The notes under the pieces: model-generated
What the model was told of the DNA's origin: nothing
Seen by the model: the letters and a program-made list of their open reading frames with translations, nothing else
Database searches by the model: none
Source of the DNA: Lachnospiraceae bacterium
GTDB lineage: Bacteria > Bacillota > Clostridia > Lachnospirales > Lachnospiraceae
Reading direction: 5' to 3'
Assembly (NCBI GenBank): GCA_018056425.1
Contig: JAGPFR010000003.1
Location: forward strand, 1 to 64,000
DNA: 64,000 nucleotides
Shown here: positions 26,421 to 35,086 of the stretch, piece by piece
Numbering within the stretch: the stretch's first letter is position 1
How the letters are laid out: every line of letters starts with the position of its first letter
Program-made: the position numbers and the translations under genes

Positions 26421-27449
26421 TTATCTGCGTTCTTCTCCGGGAATGGGAGCGGTCAGATAGTCTGTGTCAAATTCTTCGGTCTCGTCAGTGACGATGGGTT
26501 TACGGCTTGCGACAGTATGGGACTTGTGTGAACGGTTGATGTTCTTTACTCTTCTGTCGGGAGTTGCCACATTCATCTTGGGCACTGCCTTAACGTAGTA
26601 ATAATATTCATCGTCTTCAAACTGTACGCGTTCCGTTCGCGTGTAGTCCACGCAGAACCGGAAGAACTGTATTACTTTACCTGCTCCTACCGCGAGGATG
26701 CATCCGAGGAAAACTCCGAAGATGTTAAATCCCGCATCCTTCACAACTCCGCCGATAAGAACAACTATCAGGCAAAGAGCCGCACCGGAAAGCATCGCGA
26801 TCGTCCAGCAGTGCTCGATGGGAAGTCTTCTAATCACGTAGACAACGATGGTGGTAAGTGCAAATGCAAAGATCAAAACGAGCATCTGCTTATTTCCGAG
26901 AAGCGAATCAATGATGAGTCTGATCTCGGCCATAAGATCCGAAATGTTTCCGGAAACATTTGCCGCATTGGTCGTAACAACGTTAAGCGCAAAATACACG
27001 ATGACTCCGCAAACAACAGAAAGTGCAGAAGCGGGTCCTCCGATAAGTCCCATTACTACGGGTACAACGTAGGGAACATGAAATACGAAGAGCATTGGAG
27101 TGATCACTATGCAAAGTGATTCCGAAGGGGTAAATCTCAGGTAAAGGAGATATACAAGCAGATAGATCACCGCAATGATGATTGCAACCTCGGGCGAGAG
27201 TGCGAAAACATGTGCGAGTGAAACGAGTGCTCCGAATAAAAGTATCGCTCCGGTCGGAAGGAAAGAAGCCGCAAGGGCTATGATAAGAACGATGCCGATA
27301 TTGTTGAGCCTGCTCATGTATCCGAGTTTACCGTTGATCATGAGCATCATGATGAATGTAAGTAAAAACTTTACTACGGGAATCGCGAAAACGTCATATT
27401 TTGCAAAGAACGCTTTGATGGTATCCCTGATCTCTAAAAGCTGTGTCAT
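26421..27449 (-). CDS. Polytopic membrane protein of unknown function in the cdaA operon
   Basis: A 342-residue protein with about eight to ten membrane helices in the first 260 residues, including Gly/Pro-rich segments (VMGLIGGPASALSV, GGVVKDAGFNIFGVFLGC). A cytoplasmic tail follows, with an acidic-tyrosine patch (EDDEYYYYVKAVPKM) and a basic stretch. It is not similar to any transporter family I can name. It ends 25 bases before cdaA, so it is co-transcribed with the c-di-AMP genes, which hints at a role in envelope or turgor control. Confidence 0.7.
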   Translation of the reverse strand: MTQLLEIRDTIKAFFAKYDVFAIPVVKFLLTFIMMLMINGKLGYMSRLNNIGIVLIIALAASFLPTGAILLFGALVSLAHVFALSPEVAIIIAVIYLLVYLLYLRFTPSESLCIVITPMLFVFHVPYVVPVVMGLIGGPASALSVVCGVIVYFALNVVTTNAANVSGNISDLMAEIRLIIDSLLGNKQMLVLIFAFALTTIVVYVIRRLPIEHCWTIAMLSGAALCLIVVLIGGVVKDAGFNIFGVFLGCILAVGAGKVIQFFRFCVDYTRTERVQFEDDEYYYYVKAVPKMNVATPDRRVKNINRSHKSHTVASRKPIVTDETEEFDTDYLTAPIPGEERR

Positions 27450-27464
27450 AACATTTCCTTACTA

Positions 27465-27854
27465 TTACTGTTTATCATACATGCGCCTGAGCACCTTAAG
27501 ATTCCTGAAATATTTCTTAAGACTCCTGCGCGAAGTGTTGTACCTGATGGTGCAGACTACATATGTTATCATCACGTAGATACCGACAAACCACAGGTAC
27601 CTGATCATGATGTCCCTCGCAAATTCAAGTATGTCTATATCGTACATGCTTGCCAGAAATGTCTCGAAATTATAATAGACATATAATCCGAGAATAAGCG
27701 CATATGACAAAGTAGCGCAGACAACGGCCTTCAGAATGCCGACTGCGATATAGTCGCCCTTGAAAAACCTGACGACGTTCATATGCTTTTTTCCTTCTCC
27801 GGCCTCGTATGCGGCCATTCTGGTCATGAGTATGACCCTGTCTTCATTAAGCAT
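27465..27854 (-). CDS. Small membrane protein of unknown function in the cdaA operon
   Basis: A 129-residue protein starting at the ATG at 27854 (a longer version from 27881 is possible; neither has a clear ribosome binding site). Two long hydrophobic segments, about 43-65 and 86-107, are separated by an acidic loop (YDIDILEFARD). The N- and C-terminal parts are charged; the C-terminus is very basic (SRRSLKKYFRNLKVLRRMY). No family is recognised. It lies 15 bases before the next membrane-protein gene and is the first gene of the cda operon. Confidence 0.6.
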   Translation of the reverse strand: MLNEDRVILMTRMAAYEAGEGKKHMNVVRFFKGDYIAVGILKAVVCATLSYALILGLYVYYNFETFLASMYDIDILEFARDIMIRYLWFVGIYVMITYVVCTIRYNTSRRSLKKYFRNLKVLRRMYDKQ

Positions 27855-27884
27855 CTTTAAACCACATTCCCAAACACACAATCA

Positions 27885-27934
27885 GTCACCTGCCCTATGC
27901 CAAGCCCCGTAAAGAGGCTGATATGACAGGTGAC
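27885..27934. repeat. Palindrome after yvyF, possible terminator
   Basis: GTCACCTG (27885-27892) and CAGGTGAC (27927-27934) are a perfect 8-bp inverted repeat; an inner AGCC/GGCT pair adds a second stem. The outer arms resemble those of the copy at 18848-18878, but the GGGGACGTTTC core is missing. It sits 20 bases after the yvyF stop, without a T-run. Confidence 0.5.
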
Positions 27935-27953
27935 CGTATGTTTTAAATCAAGA

Positions 27954-28364
27954 TCATTTGTCAAGGAAACGCATCTTCGGGTTGTCTCTGGGATCTTTCC
28001 TGACCTGCTGCTGTGCAGCCTTATGAGCATTGACGATACTGTTAATGGAATTCGTTACGCTCGCTTTGCATCTGTCACAATATCTTCCGGATCTGATGGG
28101 TGCTCCGCAGCTTTCACAGTTAAGCATGAGAGCGGAATCTTCGGTAACTTCGAGTCTGTCATCTCTGAGCCATGCACGGATCTGACCGGGCTCTACCCCG
28201 CACGCTTCCGAAACTTCGGTAATACCTACGCCCTTGTGCTCTCTGATATAATTCTTTACTTCCTGAAACTTAGCCTCAGACGCCTCCCTGCAAAGAGGGC
28301 ATATAGGCGGTCCTGCAACATAATTGAAGAGTTTGCCGCAGTTCTTGCAATTTCGTACATTCAT
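27954..28364 (-). CDS. yvyF: YvyF-family flagellar operon protein (Zn ribbons plus HTH)
   Basis: A 136-residue protein from the ATG at 28364, with GGAGGTGG upstream. Two CxxC pairs form an N-terminal zinc ribbon (CKNCG and CPLC), a winged-helix-like segment follows (GITEVSEACGVEPGQIRAWLRDD), then a second ribbon (CESCG and CDRC). This matches the TIGR03826/YvyF family found next to flgM in flagellar operons. Its position directly after comFC is the same as in Bacillus subtilis. Its molecular role is not established. Confidence 0.85.
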   Translation of the reverse strand: MNVRNCKNCGKLFNYVAGPPICPLCREASEAKFQEVKNYIREHKGVGITEVSEACGVEPGQIRAWLRDDRLEVTEDSALMLNCESCGAPIRSGRYCDRCKASVTNSINSIVNAHKAAQQQVRKDPRDNPKMRFLDK

Positions 28365-28391
28365 TAAGATCCACCTCCGCAAATATTATTA

Positions 28392-29132
28392 CTATATTCC
28401 GGCTCCGGACGCTAATGTCATACAATATACACTCTCGGCTCCTGCCTCAAGAAGTACTTTAGCACAAGCATCCATTGTGGCACCCGTCGTATATATATCA
28501 TCAACCAATAATATACGTTTAGATTTTACTACATTTTGCCCGCTCTTGAAAGCATTTTTGAGATTTTTTTGGCGCTCCGCGGGGCTCAAAAGCTTCATTG
28601 GAGCGGTATTTCTGACACGTTTTAACGCATCATTGCAAAAAGGAACTTTTATCAGCCCGGAAAGCTCCCTTGCATAGTCCCCGGCCTGGTTATATCCCCT
28701 TTTCAGCATCCTGCCTTTTGAAAGCGGTACGCAGGTTATCATGTCGGGCTTAATGCCGTCCACATAATCCCCAAGCACTTTAAGTGAGCTCTCCGCAAAA
28801 AAGGACGCATATTCACGCCTTCCGAGGTATTTGAATCTGTAGACCGCGCTGCTTATGCAGGGATATTCAAATACGCTCCTGCATCTTACAAAAAGGTGCG
28901 GTCTCCTTTCACAGTCGTTACATATCCGGCTTTCGGAATTCAGCTTCTTCCCGCATTTTTCGCACCAGGGATATCTGAGTGCCTTAAGCTTTTTCATACA
29001 GGGCAGGCATATTTTTTCGCCGTAAGGCGCAGGCTCATCACACACGGGGCATCGCCTCGGGAAAACAAGATCAATTGCCCGCGCTACCGCACGCTTCAAG
29101 AAGCCTTTCGGTAAAAGAAGAATATCTGTCAT
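28392..29132 (-). CDS. comFC: ComFC-like phosphoribosyltransferase-domain protein
   Basis: A 246-residue protein of the ComFC/GntX family. Two N-terminal zinc-binding clusters (CPVCDEPAP, CLPC, CEKCGKKL, CNDC) precede a phosphoribosyltransferase domain with the PRPP loop ILLVDDIYTTGAT and KRGYNQA. In Bacillus subtilis ComFC is needed for DNA uptake in competence; in other bacteria the family has a role in DNA handling. The start at 29132 overlaps the recD2 3' end by 62 bases; a moderate AGAGG precedes it. comFA is absent here, so a competence role is uncertain. Confidence 0.9.
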   Translation of the reverse strand: MTDILLLPKGFLKRAVARAIDLVFPRRCPVCDEPAPYGEKICLPCMKKLKALRYPWCEKCGKKLNSESRICNDCERRPHLFVRCRSVFEYPCISSAVYRFKYLGRREYASFFAESSLKVLGDYVDGIKPDMITCVPLSKGRMLKRGYNQAGDYARELSGLIKVPFCNDALKRVRNTAPMKLLSPAERQKNLKNAFKSGQNVVKSKRILLVDDIYTTGATMDACAKVLLEAGAESVYCMTLASGAGI

Positions 29133-31317
29133 TCGAACCTCTCGTATCTGTCATACGGTGAATCGTCTGTGAGCTTCCGAGCAGTACCACGCAGGACTTG
29201 GCCCTTGTGATGCCCGTATAAAGCAGGTTCCTGTAAACAAGCGGCATGGGCGGGTCAAGTACCGGAATGATGACCGCGGGATATTCGCTTCCCTGGGACT
29301 TATGGATCGTCATCGCATATGACAGGTCAAGTTCATCCAGATCCGAAAAAGAATACTTCGCAACTCTTCCGTCATCAAACAGGACCGTCATCGTACGTGC
29401 CGCTTCATCAATCCTTCTGATCCTTCCGAGATCCCCGTTGAAGACTCCGGTCCCGGCTCTTTGAAGGGACTCAAGTCTGTCATCCGTCGTCCACTCAAGC
29501 TTGTAATCGTTCTTGGTCTGCATGACCTTATCCCCTTCGCGGTAGAGGGTATCTCCGTAGATATATTCCCTCTTCGTATCCGCCGGCGGGTTAAGTATCT
29601 GCTGCAGGAACCTGTTAAGTTCAAATGCTCCCAACGCACCCTTTTTCATCGGAGTAAGCACCTGGATATCAAATGCGCTGCAATGGATATAAGCCGGAAG
29701 CTTATCCGAGATCATCCATCCGATGGTCTGCCTGATCACGGAAGAATCATCCCTTTCGAGGAAAATAAAATCCTTTATCGACGACGAGAGTTCTATATGC
29801 TCTCCCTTATCGATCTTGTGTGCGTTTATTACTATGTTACTGGTCTCGTCCTGACGGAAGATCTTCTCGAGCTTTACCATCGGGAACGCGGGGCACAGGC
29901 AAATATCATTTAAGACGCATCCGGGGCCCACGCTCGGAAGCTGTGAGGCATCTCCCACGAGGATGAGTCTGGACGAGATCGGGACTGCGGATAAAAGTGC
30001 TTTAAAAAGTATTATGTCAACCATTGACATTTCGTCAATAATTATGACATCCGCTTCCAGAGGCTCCTGAGCATTCTTTTGGAACATTACGGACTGGCCC
30101 GTTTCGTCTTCGATCGAGGTCACTCCGAGAAGCCTGTGAATGGTCGTTGCCTCATACCCGGTCGCCTCGGTCATACGTTTTGCTGCTCTTCCGGTGGGTG
30201 CGGCAAGAAGTATCTCGAGACCCTGGTTCATAAAATACCCGATGATCATATTTATGGTCGTCGTCTTACCTGTTCCGGGACCTCCGGTCAGAATAAAGAG
30301 CCCGTTCTTGATGCATTCCTTCACCGCGCTTATCTGAAGCGGGTCGGTCTGCATGGAATTACCCTCGGCAATTTTGATGATGTCCCTTTCGATCTTCTCA
30401 TCAAGTCCGGGAAGATCTTTCATCATCGGTATGTTTTTTTCCGCGAGCATCCTTGCACAAGAAAGCTCCGCAAAATAAAACGCAGGAAGGTATATCCTGT
30501 CTTTATCCTTCTTGAGCTTGCCCGCATGTATCAGTTCATCAAGTGCCGCTTCTACGCTTCCGTGTTCGGGACCGAGGAGCTGCGTTGAATAGTCAATTAA
30601 GATCTCCTTCGGAAGATAGCAATGGCCCTCCGAAGCTGCTTCCGTAAGTGCGTAGGTTATTCCGGCCATGCACCTTTCCTGACTTGCGGGATCCATTCCG
30701 AGTTTGAATGCGATCTCATCAGCGGTCTTAAATCCTATGCCTCTGATATCTTCCGCAAGCTTATAAGGGTTGGTCCTTATCAGAGTGATATAGTCGGGAC
30801 CGTAATTGTCATATATCTTAACCGCCATGGACTGGGAGATTCCCAGGCCCGCCATCTGAACCATCGCATCGCGGAGGTCTCTTTTTTCCTCCATTGCGAC
30901 CGCGATCTCCATGGCCTTTCTCTTACTGATGCCTTTGATCTCCGCAAGGCGTTCGGGTTCTTCCTCGATGATCCTGAAGGTATCGTCCCCGAATTTGCTT
31001 ACGATCTTGGATGCGAGTTTTTCACCGACACCGCTAACCGCCCCCGATGCCAGGTATCTTTCCATAGCCTGTGAATCCGCGGGAGGAATGATCTTATAGG
31101 AAGATACTTTGAACTGGATCCCGAACCTGGGATGGTCAACATACTCGCCGGTTACTTCTATCGTATCGCCCTTTGAAACGTCCGGCATTTTACCGACGAG
31201 AGTTTCATCCGCTCCATCGCAAATAAGCGAGAGCGCTTTGTAGCCGTTCTCGTGCTTTTCAAAAAAGACCTTATCTACATAGCCTTTTAATACATTTTCT
31301 TCCTGTGAAAAATCCAA
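29071..31317 (-). CDS. recD2: RecD2 family ATP-dependent DNA helicase
   Basis: A 5'-3' superfamily 1B helicase of the long RecD-like class found in species without RecBC. 748 residues: an N-terminal OB-like region, helix-hairpin-helix repeats (AVSGVGEKLASKI, EIKGISKRKAMEI, GIGFKTADEIA), then the helicase core with Walker A GGPGTGKTTT near residue 348, Walker B IIIDEMSM, GDASQLPSVGPG, and the C-terminal UvrD-like motif YAMTIHKSQGSEYP. The family acts in replication-fork and mismatch-linked repair. First gene of the recD2-comFC-yvyF run. Confidence 0.96.
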   Translation of the reverse strand: MDFSQEENVLKGYVDKVFFEKHENGYKALSLICDGADETLVGKMPDVSKGDTIEVTGEYVDHPRFGIQFKVSSYKIIPPADSQAMERYLASGAVSGVGEKLASKIVSKFGDDTFRIIEEEPERLAEIKGISKRKAMEIAVAMEEKRDLRDAMVQMAGLGISQSMAVKIYDNYGPDYITLIRTNPYKLAEDIRGIGFKTADEIAFKLGMDPASQERCMAGITYALTEAASEGHCYLPKEILIDYSTQLLGPEHGSVEAALDELIHAGKLKKDKDRIYLPAFYFAELSCARMLAEKNIPMMKDLPGLDEKIERDIIKIAEGNSMQTDPLQISAVKECIKNGLFILTGGPGTGKTTTINMIIGYFMNQGLEILLAAPTGRAAKRMTEATGYEATTIHRLLGVTSIEDETGQSVMFQKNAQEPLEADVIIIDEMSMVDIILFKALLSAVPISSRLILVGDASQLPSVGPGCVLNDICLCPAFPMVKLEKIFRQDETSNIVINAHKIDKGEHIELSSSIKDFIFLERDDSSVIRQTIGWMISDKLPAYIHCSAFDIQVLTPMKKGALGAFELNRFLQQILNPPADTKREYIYGDTLYREGDKVMQTKNDYKLEWTTDDRLESLQRAGTGVFNGDLGRIRRIDEAARTMTVLFDDGRVAKYSFSDLDELDLSYAMTIHKSQGSEYPAVIIPVLDPPMPLVYRNLLYTGITRAKSCVVLLGSSQTIHRMTDTRGSNDRYSSFTERLLEACGSAGN

Positions 31318-31513
31318 GTTACATTACTCCCTAAAAGAAGATTCAATCCGGGCTGAGTGTCCGGACAGCTATGCGCGAAAGCGCGAAATCAGATGTGTGG
31401 CGGTACCTGTTAAGGATATCACTATACACGCAATAAAACAAATTAAGGTTACATTAAGCAAAGTAGCATGTCCGGTTCCTCAGAAGCTTCACCGCTTCAT
31501 CCATCCCAAGACC
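31318..31513. other. Non-coding leader region upstream of recD2
   Basis: No gene is seen. A short GCGC-GAAA-GCGC hairpin (31373-31384) lies in the expected recD2 leader, and a weak minus-strand -10 (TATAGT) is near 31423. The segment CCTCAGAAGC near 31477 matches the complement of the spacer of the repeat array at 52113-52372, which suggests an eroded array unit. Confidence 0.4.
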
Positions 31514-31697
31514 GGGCTAAAAATTCTGTGTTTTTCGGGTTTTTGTTAGCCCAGAATCCCTCAAAAACCTCTCTTTTTCAAGGTTCGGGCTAAAATTATC
31601 GCGAATTTTGGGATTTTTTTAGCCCGTTTCCCCTCTGAAACTTCCCTTTTTCCGGAAATGGGCTAAAATTCTCACGTTTTTCGGGATTTTGTTAGCC
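31514..31697. repeat. Array 1: three 73-bp units bounded by GGGCTAA/TTAGCCC
   Basis: Three 39-nt elements begin at 31514, 31587 and 31660, exactly 73 bases apart. Each opens with GGGCTAAAA and closes with TTAGCCC (the third with TTAGCCG), so each can fold into a hairpin. The 34-nt spacers share length but little sequence, except a GTTTCCCCT start after the second unit. The same layout and orientation recur in array 2 at 52113. The array lies between the terminator of the flagellar run and recD2. Confidence 0.85.
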
Positions 31698-31736
31698 GGC
31701 CGTACCTAAAAAGCCGGGCGCTCCGCCGTCAAAAAG

Positions 31737-31778
31737 TTTAATACCCCCGGCGGCGCGAAGCTCGACGGGGGTATTAAA
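31737..31778 (-). terminator. Strong bidirectional terminator after flgJ-like gene
   Basis: TTTAATACCCCC (31737-31748) and GGGGGTATTAAA (31767-31778) form a 12-bp stem with a GC-rich loop. On the minus strand CTTTTTG follows. It closes the mreB-flhO-flhP-flgJ run. Confidence 0.88.
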
Positions 31779-31792
31779 TATATGGAAATAGT

Positions 31793-32203
31793 TTAGTTGT
31801 TTTTAGGCTTGATGTATGCGACCTGATCAGCGGGTATAGAGTTCGGATCAAGGCCGTAGTTTCGGCGGAGCTGTTCGTAGAGCTGCTGTGCAAGTCCGAG
31901 TCCTTCTTTTTCGGTGGACTGTTTTGCAAGTTCCTGAATCGTCTCGCCCTTGAAGTAATCCACGAGGTTCTCGGTCGAAGCATCCTTGGATTCGTCGCCG
32001 TTTCGGATGACCGTCTTATCCATATGTTTGAAAACCTGCTCGAGAAGGTAACTTTCAAATTGTTTGCATACGGAAAGCAATTCGTCGTCGCTTGTCGCAT
32101 TCTGCGCTTTGCTTGAAAGAGAATTCGCAAGCTCGGTCGCCTGGGTCTGACCGGTAACGGAAGTATAGTAATCAGTGAGTGATGAAATGTTTGACAGATC
32201 CAT
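31793..32203 (-). CDS. flgJ: Rod-binding (FlgJ N-terminal-like) flagellar protein
   Basis: A 136-residue protein consisting only of the rod-binding domain: ELLSVCKQFESYLLEQVFKHMDKTV in the middle and VDYFKGETIQELAKQ after it (the usual family has F-x-x-ML-x-x-M in this place). The peptidoglycan hydrolase domain of enterobacterial FlgJ is missing, as is normal in Firmicutes. It probably caps the growing rod. The start is 3 bases after the FlgG-like gene stop, and it is the last gene of the run. Confidence 0.85.
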   Translation of the reverse strand: MDLSNISSLTDYYTSVTGQTQATELANSLSSKAQNATSDDELLSVCKQFESYLLEQVFKHMDKTVIRNGDESKDASTENLVDYFKGETIQELAKQSTEKEGLGLAQQLYEQLRRNYGLDPNSIPADQVAYIKPKNN

Positions 32204-32206
32204 TTA

Positions 32207-33025
32207 TTATCTCCTCAGGTTGTTGGCCTCTTCGAGCATTGTGTCTGAAGTGGTGATTACTTTGGAGTTAAGTTCGTAAGCTCTCTGAGTGGTGATCATG
32301 TTTACCATCTCGTCGGCAACCTGTACGTTGGAGCCTTCGAGGTAACCCTGGTTGATCGTACTCTTTTGAACGGAATTGTTGTTATATTCGTTGATCGCTC
32401 TTCCGCTTGCTGCGGTCTCTTTGAAAAGAGTATCGCCTTCGCGGGAAAGTCCGTTAGGATTATTGAACTGCCAGAGTCCGATGGTGATGCCGAGGGACTG
32501 AGGATTGTTCTTGTCATCGGGATAGCAGATCTCGCCGTCCTTGGTAACGGAAATTCTGCTGGTGACATACTTTGAATCAAGAACGATGGGATTTCCCTTT
32601 GTATCGAGAACGGGATTTCCGTCGGATGTTGCGAGCATGTTGCCGCCGTTTGAAGCAAGAGTCCATCCGAAGTTACCGTTTCTGGTGTAGTAGGTATTTC
32701 CGTCCGCTCCCTTTATTCCGTAAAAGCCATTACCGGAAATTGCAAAGGCGGTATCGCTTTCGGATGCAAAGAACGCGCCCTGAGTAAAACTCGTGTTGAG
32801 TGAAGATACTCTGGTTCCGAGACCGACCTGTGCGCTTCCGGGCTTGGTGTCGCCGTTAGCCGATGTGGTCTTGGTCTGGAGCTCCTGATAAAGAAGGTTC
32901 TTGAACTCAATGCTCTGGGATTTGAATCCGGTGGTATTGACGTTTGCAAGGTTATTGGCGATATTGTCAAGGCTGGTCTGCTGTGCGAGCATTCCGGTTG
33001 CGCCCGTCCATAAACTTCTTACCAT
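32207..33025 (-). CDS. flhP: Flagellar rod/hook protein, FlgG/FlhP type
   Basis: A 272-residue axial protein. N-terminal MVRSLWTGATGMLAQQ and the flagellar basal-body rod signature LDNIANNLANVNTTGFK. The C-terminus SNVQVADEMVNMITTQRAYELNSKVITTSD is the typical coiled end of FlgG proteins. In the cell it forms part of the distal rod. Position after an FlgF/FlhO-like gene and mreB/mbl matches the mbl-flhO-flhP order of Bacillus; by sequence alone flgG is an equally good name. Confidence 0.93.
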   Translation of the reverse strand: MVRSLWTGATGMLAQQTSLDNIANNLANVNTTGFKSQSIEFKNLLYQELQTKTTSANGDTKPGSAQVGLGTRVSSLNTSFTQGAFFASESDTAFAISGNGFYGIKGADGNTYYTRNGNFGWTLASNGGNMLATSDGNPVLDTKGNPIVLDSKYVTSRISVTKDGEICYPDDKNNPQSLGITIGLWQFNNPNGLSREGDTLFKETAASGRAINEYNNNSVQKSTINQGYLEGSNVQVADEMVNMITTQRAYELNSKVITTSDTMLEEANNLRR

Positions 33026-33047
33026 TGTTACCCTCCTTCTAAACTAC

Positions 33048-33824
33048 TTATACTTTACCGATCCTTGTAACTGCCGTCTCAAGTGTCGAGTCAATCGTCT
33101 GAATGATCTTCTGGTTGCTCTCATACTGTCTTGAGATAGTAATGAGGTTTACCATTTCCGTTACGGTAGAAACATTTGAAGCTTCGAGATATCCGCTGTA
33201 GATCTGACCGTCAGCTGTCTGCATCTCCGCGCCCTGTATTGGCTCCCAATATGTCTCTCCGTATTTTGCAAGATAATCGTAATCTTTAAAATCGGCAACC
33301 TGGATCTGTGCAATGACGTTGCCGTCCTGCATAACTCTTCCCTGTCTGTCGATACTGGTTTCTTTTAACGGATCTACTTTGATGTGTTTTCCGTTTACAT
33401 CGAGGAGATAATCGCCTTCGTGAGTTACGATGTTGCCCGAGTTATCAAGCTGGAACTGCCCGGCTCTTGAATACTTGGTGCTGGTCTCTCCTGCTTTATT
33501 GGTAAATTCGATCGCGAAGAATCCGTTTCCGCCGAGTGCAAGGTCGTAGGTGTTTCCGGTGATCCTGAATGAACCCTGTGACCAGTCGGTGTAGTTCTCA
33601 CCGATCTTGACTCCGCGGCTGGTGTAACCTTCTCTGGTAACGAGGTTATAACCCACGGTCGAATCCTTGATCTTAAGATCGAGTACCTGATCAAAGGACT
33701 GACTGGTCGTACCTTCTTTTTTATATCCGACGGTAGTGACATTGGCCATATTGTTACTGAGAACGTCCATACGATTCTGCTCGTTGATCATTCCCGTATA
33801 TGCTGTATATAGTCCTTTAACCAT
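33048..33824 (-). CDS. flhO: Flagellar rod/hook protein, FlgF/FlhO type
   Basis: A 258-residue axial protein with the rod signature MDVLSNNMANVTTVGYKKEG at the N-terminus and EASNVSTVTEMVNLITISRQYESNQKIIQTIDS at the C-terminus. Central hook-like domain includes LALGGNGFFAIEF. It probably forms the proximal part of the rod. An AAGGAG site precedes the ATG. A 40-base palindrome lies between the mreB stop and this gene. Confidence 0.92.
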   Translation of the reverse strand: MVKGLYTAYTGMINEQNRMDVLSNNMANVTTVGYKKEGTTSQSFDQVLDLKIKDSTVGYNLVTREGYTSRGVKIGENYTDWSQGSFRITGNTYDLALGGNGFFAIEFTNKAGETSTKYSRAGQFQLDNSGNIVTHEGDYLLDVNGKHIKVDPLKETSIDRQGRVMQDGNVIAQIQVADFKDYDYLAKYGETYWEPIQGAEMQTADGQIYSGYLEASNVSTVTEMVNLITISRQYESNQKIIQTIDSTLETAVTRIGKV

Positions 33825-33840
33825 ATATAATCTCCTTGAT

Positions 33841-33880
33841 GTGAGCCATGGGGACGTTTCATTTTGGCCAGGTGGCTCAC
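33841..33880. repeat. Dispersed palindrome, copy after mreB
   Basis: GTGAGCCA (33841-33848) and TGGCTCAC (33873-33880) are a perfect 8-bp inverted repeat; GGGGACGTTTC follows the left arm. It is 3 bases downstream of the mreB stop, within an otherwise continuous run of cotranscribed genes. Confidence 0.78.
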
Positions 33881-33882
33881 TA

Positions 33883-34881
33883 TTACTCTATCGAACTTCT
33901 GAATGTCGAGATGAACTCTACGTACTTACCGGTTCCTATAGCTACAGCGGTCATGGGGTCTTCTGCGGTCATACAGGTAATACCGGTTCTGTCGGTAATG
34001 AGATCTTCAAGTCCTCTGAGAAGCGATCCGCCTCCGGTAAGAACGATTCCGCGGTCTGCGATATCTGCGGAAAGTTCGGGAGGAGTTCTCTCAAGTACGG
34101 AGTGGATGGCTTCGACGATGCTGTTGGTGGAATCTTCGAGTGCCTCTTCCATCTCTTCACTGGTTACTTCGATGGATGTGGGAAGTCCCTTTACAATGTG
34201 ACGTCCCTTAACTTCCATCTTCTCCACTTCAGGTCTTCTGAAGCAGGTTCCGATCTTGATCTTTACATCCTCAGCGGTTCTTTCACCGATGCTGAGGCTG
34301 TGATTTTTTCTCATGTATTTAACGATCGCGTCGTTGAAGTCATCTCCGGCAACTTTGAGCGAAGCACTCTCAACCGCACTTCCGAGGGAAATGACTGCGA
34401 TGTCGGTGGTACCGCCGCCGATATCAACGATCATGTTTCCGCAGGGCTTGGAGATATCGATTCCCGCACCGATCGCAGCAGCAATGGGCTCCTCGATGAT
34501 AAGGGTCTCTCTTGCGCCTACCTGGTAAGCTGCATCTTCAACCGCTTTCTTCTCAACTTCGGTAACGCCTGAAGGTACGCAGACAGCGATCCTGGGCTTT
34601 CTGAGAAGTCTGTGTCCTACCGCCTTCTGAACGAAGTACTTCATCATCTTCTCGGTTACCTGGTAATCTGAAATAACTCCCTGCTTGAGGGGACGTACGG
34701 CTACGATATTTGCAGGTGTTCTGCCGAGCATAAGTCTTGCGTCTTCGCCGATAGCCTTTACCTTCTTGGTATTCTTATCAATTGCTACAACCGAGGGCTC
34801 TTTTAATACAACGCCCTTGCCTTTTATGTATACGAGAACGGAAGCCGTTCCGAGATCTATTCCGATGTCTAATGCTGCCAT
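33883..34881 (-). CDS. mbl: MreB/Mbl actin-like cell-shape protein
   Basis: A bacterial actin of 332 residues that guides lateral cell-wall synthesis beneath the membrane. Phosphate-1 loop DIGIDLGTASVLVY, RPLKQGVISDYQVTEKM, the phosphate-2 loop MIVDIGGGTTDIAVISLG and the adenosine motif GIVLTGGGSLLRGL are intact. The name mbl is chosen from context: in Bacillus subtilis mbl is followed by flhO and flhP, as here. Sequence alone cannot separate MreB, Mbl and MreBH. Confidence 0.93.
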   Translation of the reverse strand: MAALDIGIDLGTASVLVYIKGKGVVLKEPSVVAIDKNTKKVKAIGEDARLMLGRTPANIVAVRPLKQGVISDYQVTEKMMKYFVQKAVGHRLLRKPRIAVCVPSGVTEVEKKAVEDAAYQVGARETLIIEEPIAAAIGAGIDISKPCGNMIVDIGGGTTDIAVISLGSAVESASLKVAGDDFNDAIVKYMRKNHSLSIGERTAEDVKIKIGTCFRRPEVEKMEVKGRHIVKGLPTSIEVTSEEMEEALEDSTNSIVEAIHSVLERTPPELSADIADRGIVLTGGGSLLRGLEDLITDRTGITCMTAEDPMTAVAIGTGKYVEFISTFRSSIE

Positions 34882-34929
34882 TGCTAAAACCCCTTTCGGA
34901 TACTTACTTAAATATATATAATCCGATTT

Positions 34930-34949
34930 ATTATACCCGATTTTCGGGG
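34930..34949 (-). promoter_or_regulatory. mreB/mbl promoter with palindrome in the spacer
   Basis: Minus-strand TATAAT (34935-34930) is 49 bases before the mbl start. CCCGATTTTCGGG (34937-34949), an inverted repeat, fills most of the space where the -10/-35 spacer should be, so a repressor could bind there. The -35 is weak (TGTTAT). Confidence 0.5.
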
Positions 34950-34994
34950 AAAATAACAGAGCTTTTTGTCTTTATTGACGCACTGTCAACATAT

Positions 34995-35034
34995 ATAAAA
35001 AAACGCACGGAAAAGCATCTGCTGCGTCCGTGCG
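34995..35034 (-). terminator. Terminator of the cobalamin operon and its trailing GT2 gene
   Basis: CGCACGGA (35004-35011) and TCCGTGCG (35027-35034) form an 8-bp stem; on the minus strand seven T residues follow. It is 52 bases after the stop of the GT2 gene. Confidence 0.88.
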
Positions 35035-35086
35035 AATAGGTAGGGTTATCCTTACAGGATGTATATCGGAAAAGAAAACGAAAAGC

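Noticed and set aside
31514-31697. CRISPR array
   Set aside because: Unit spacing is regular, but the 39-nt elements differ inside, the spacers in array 2 are alike rather than unique, and there are no cas genes.
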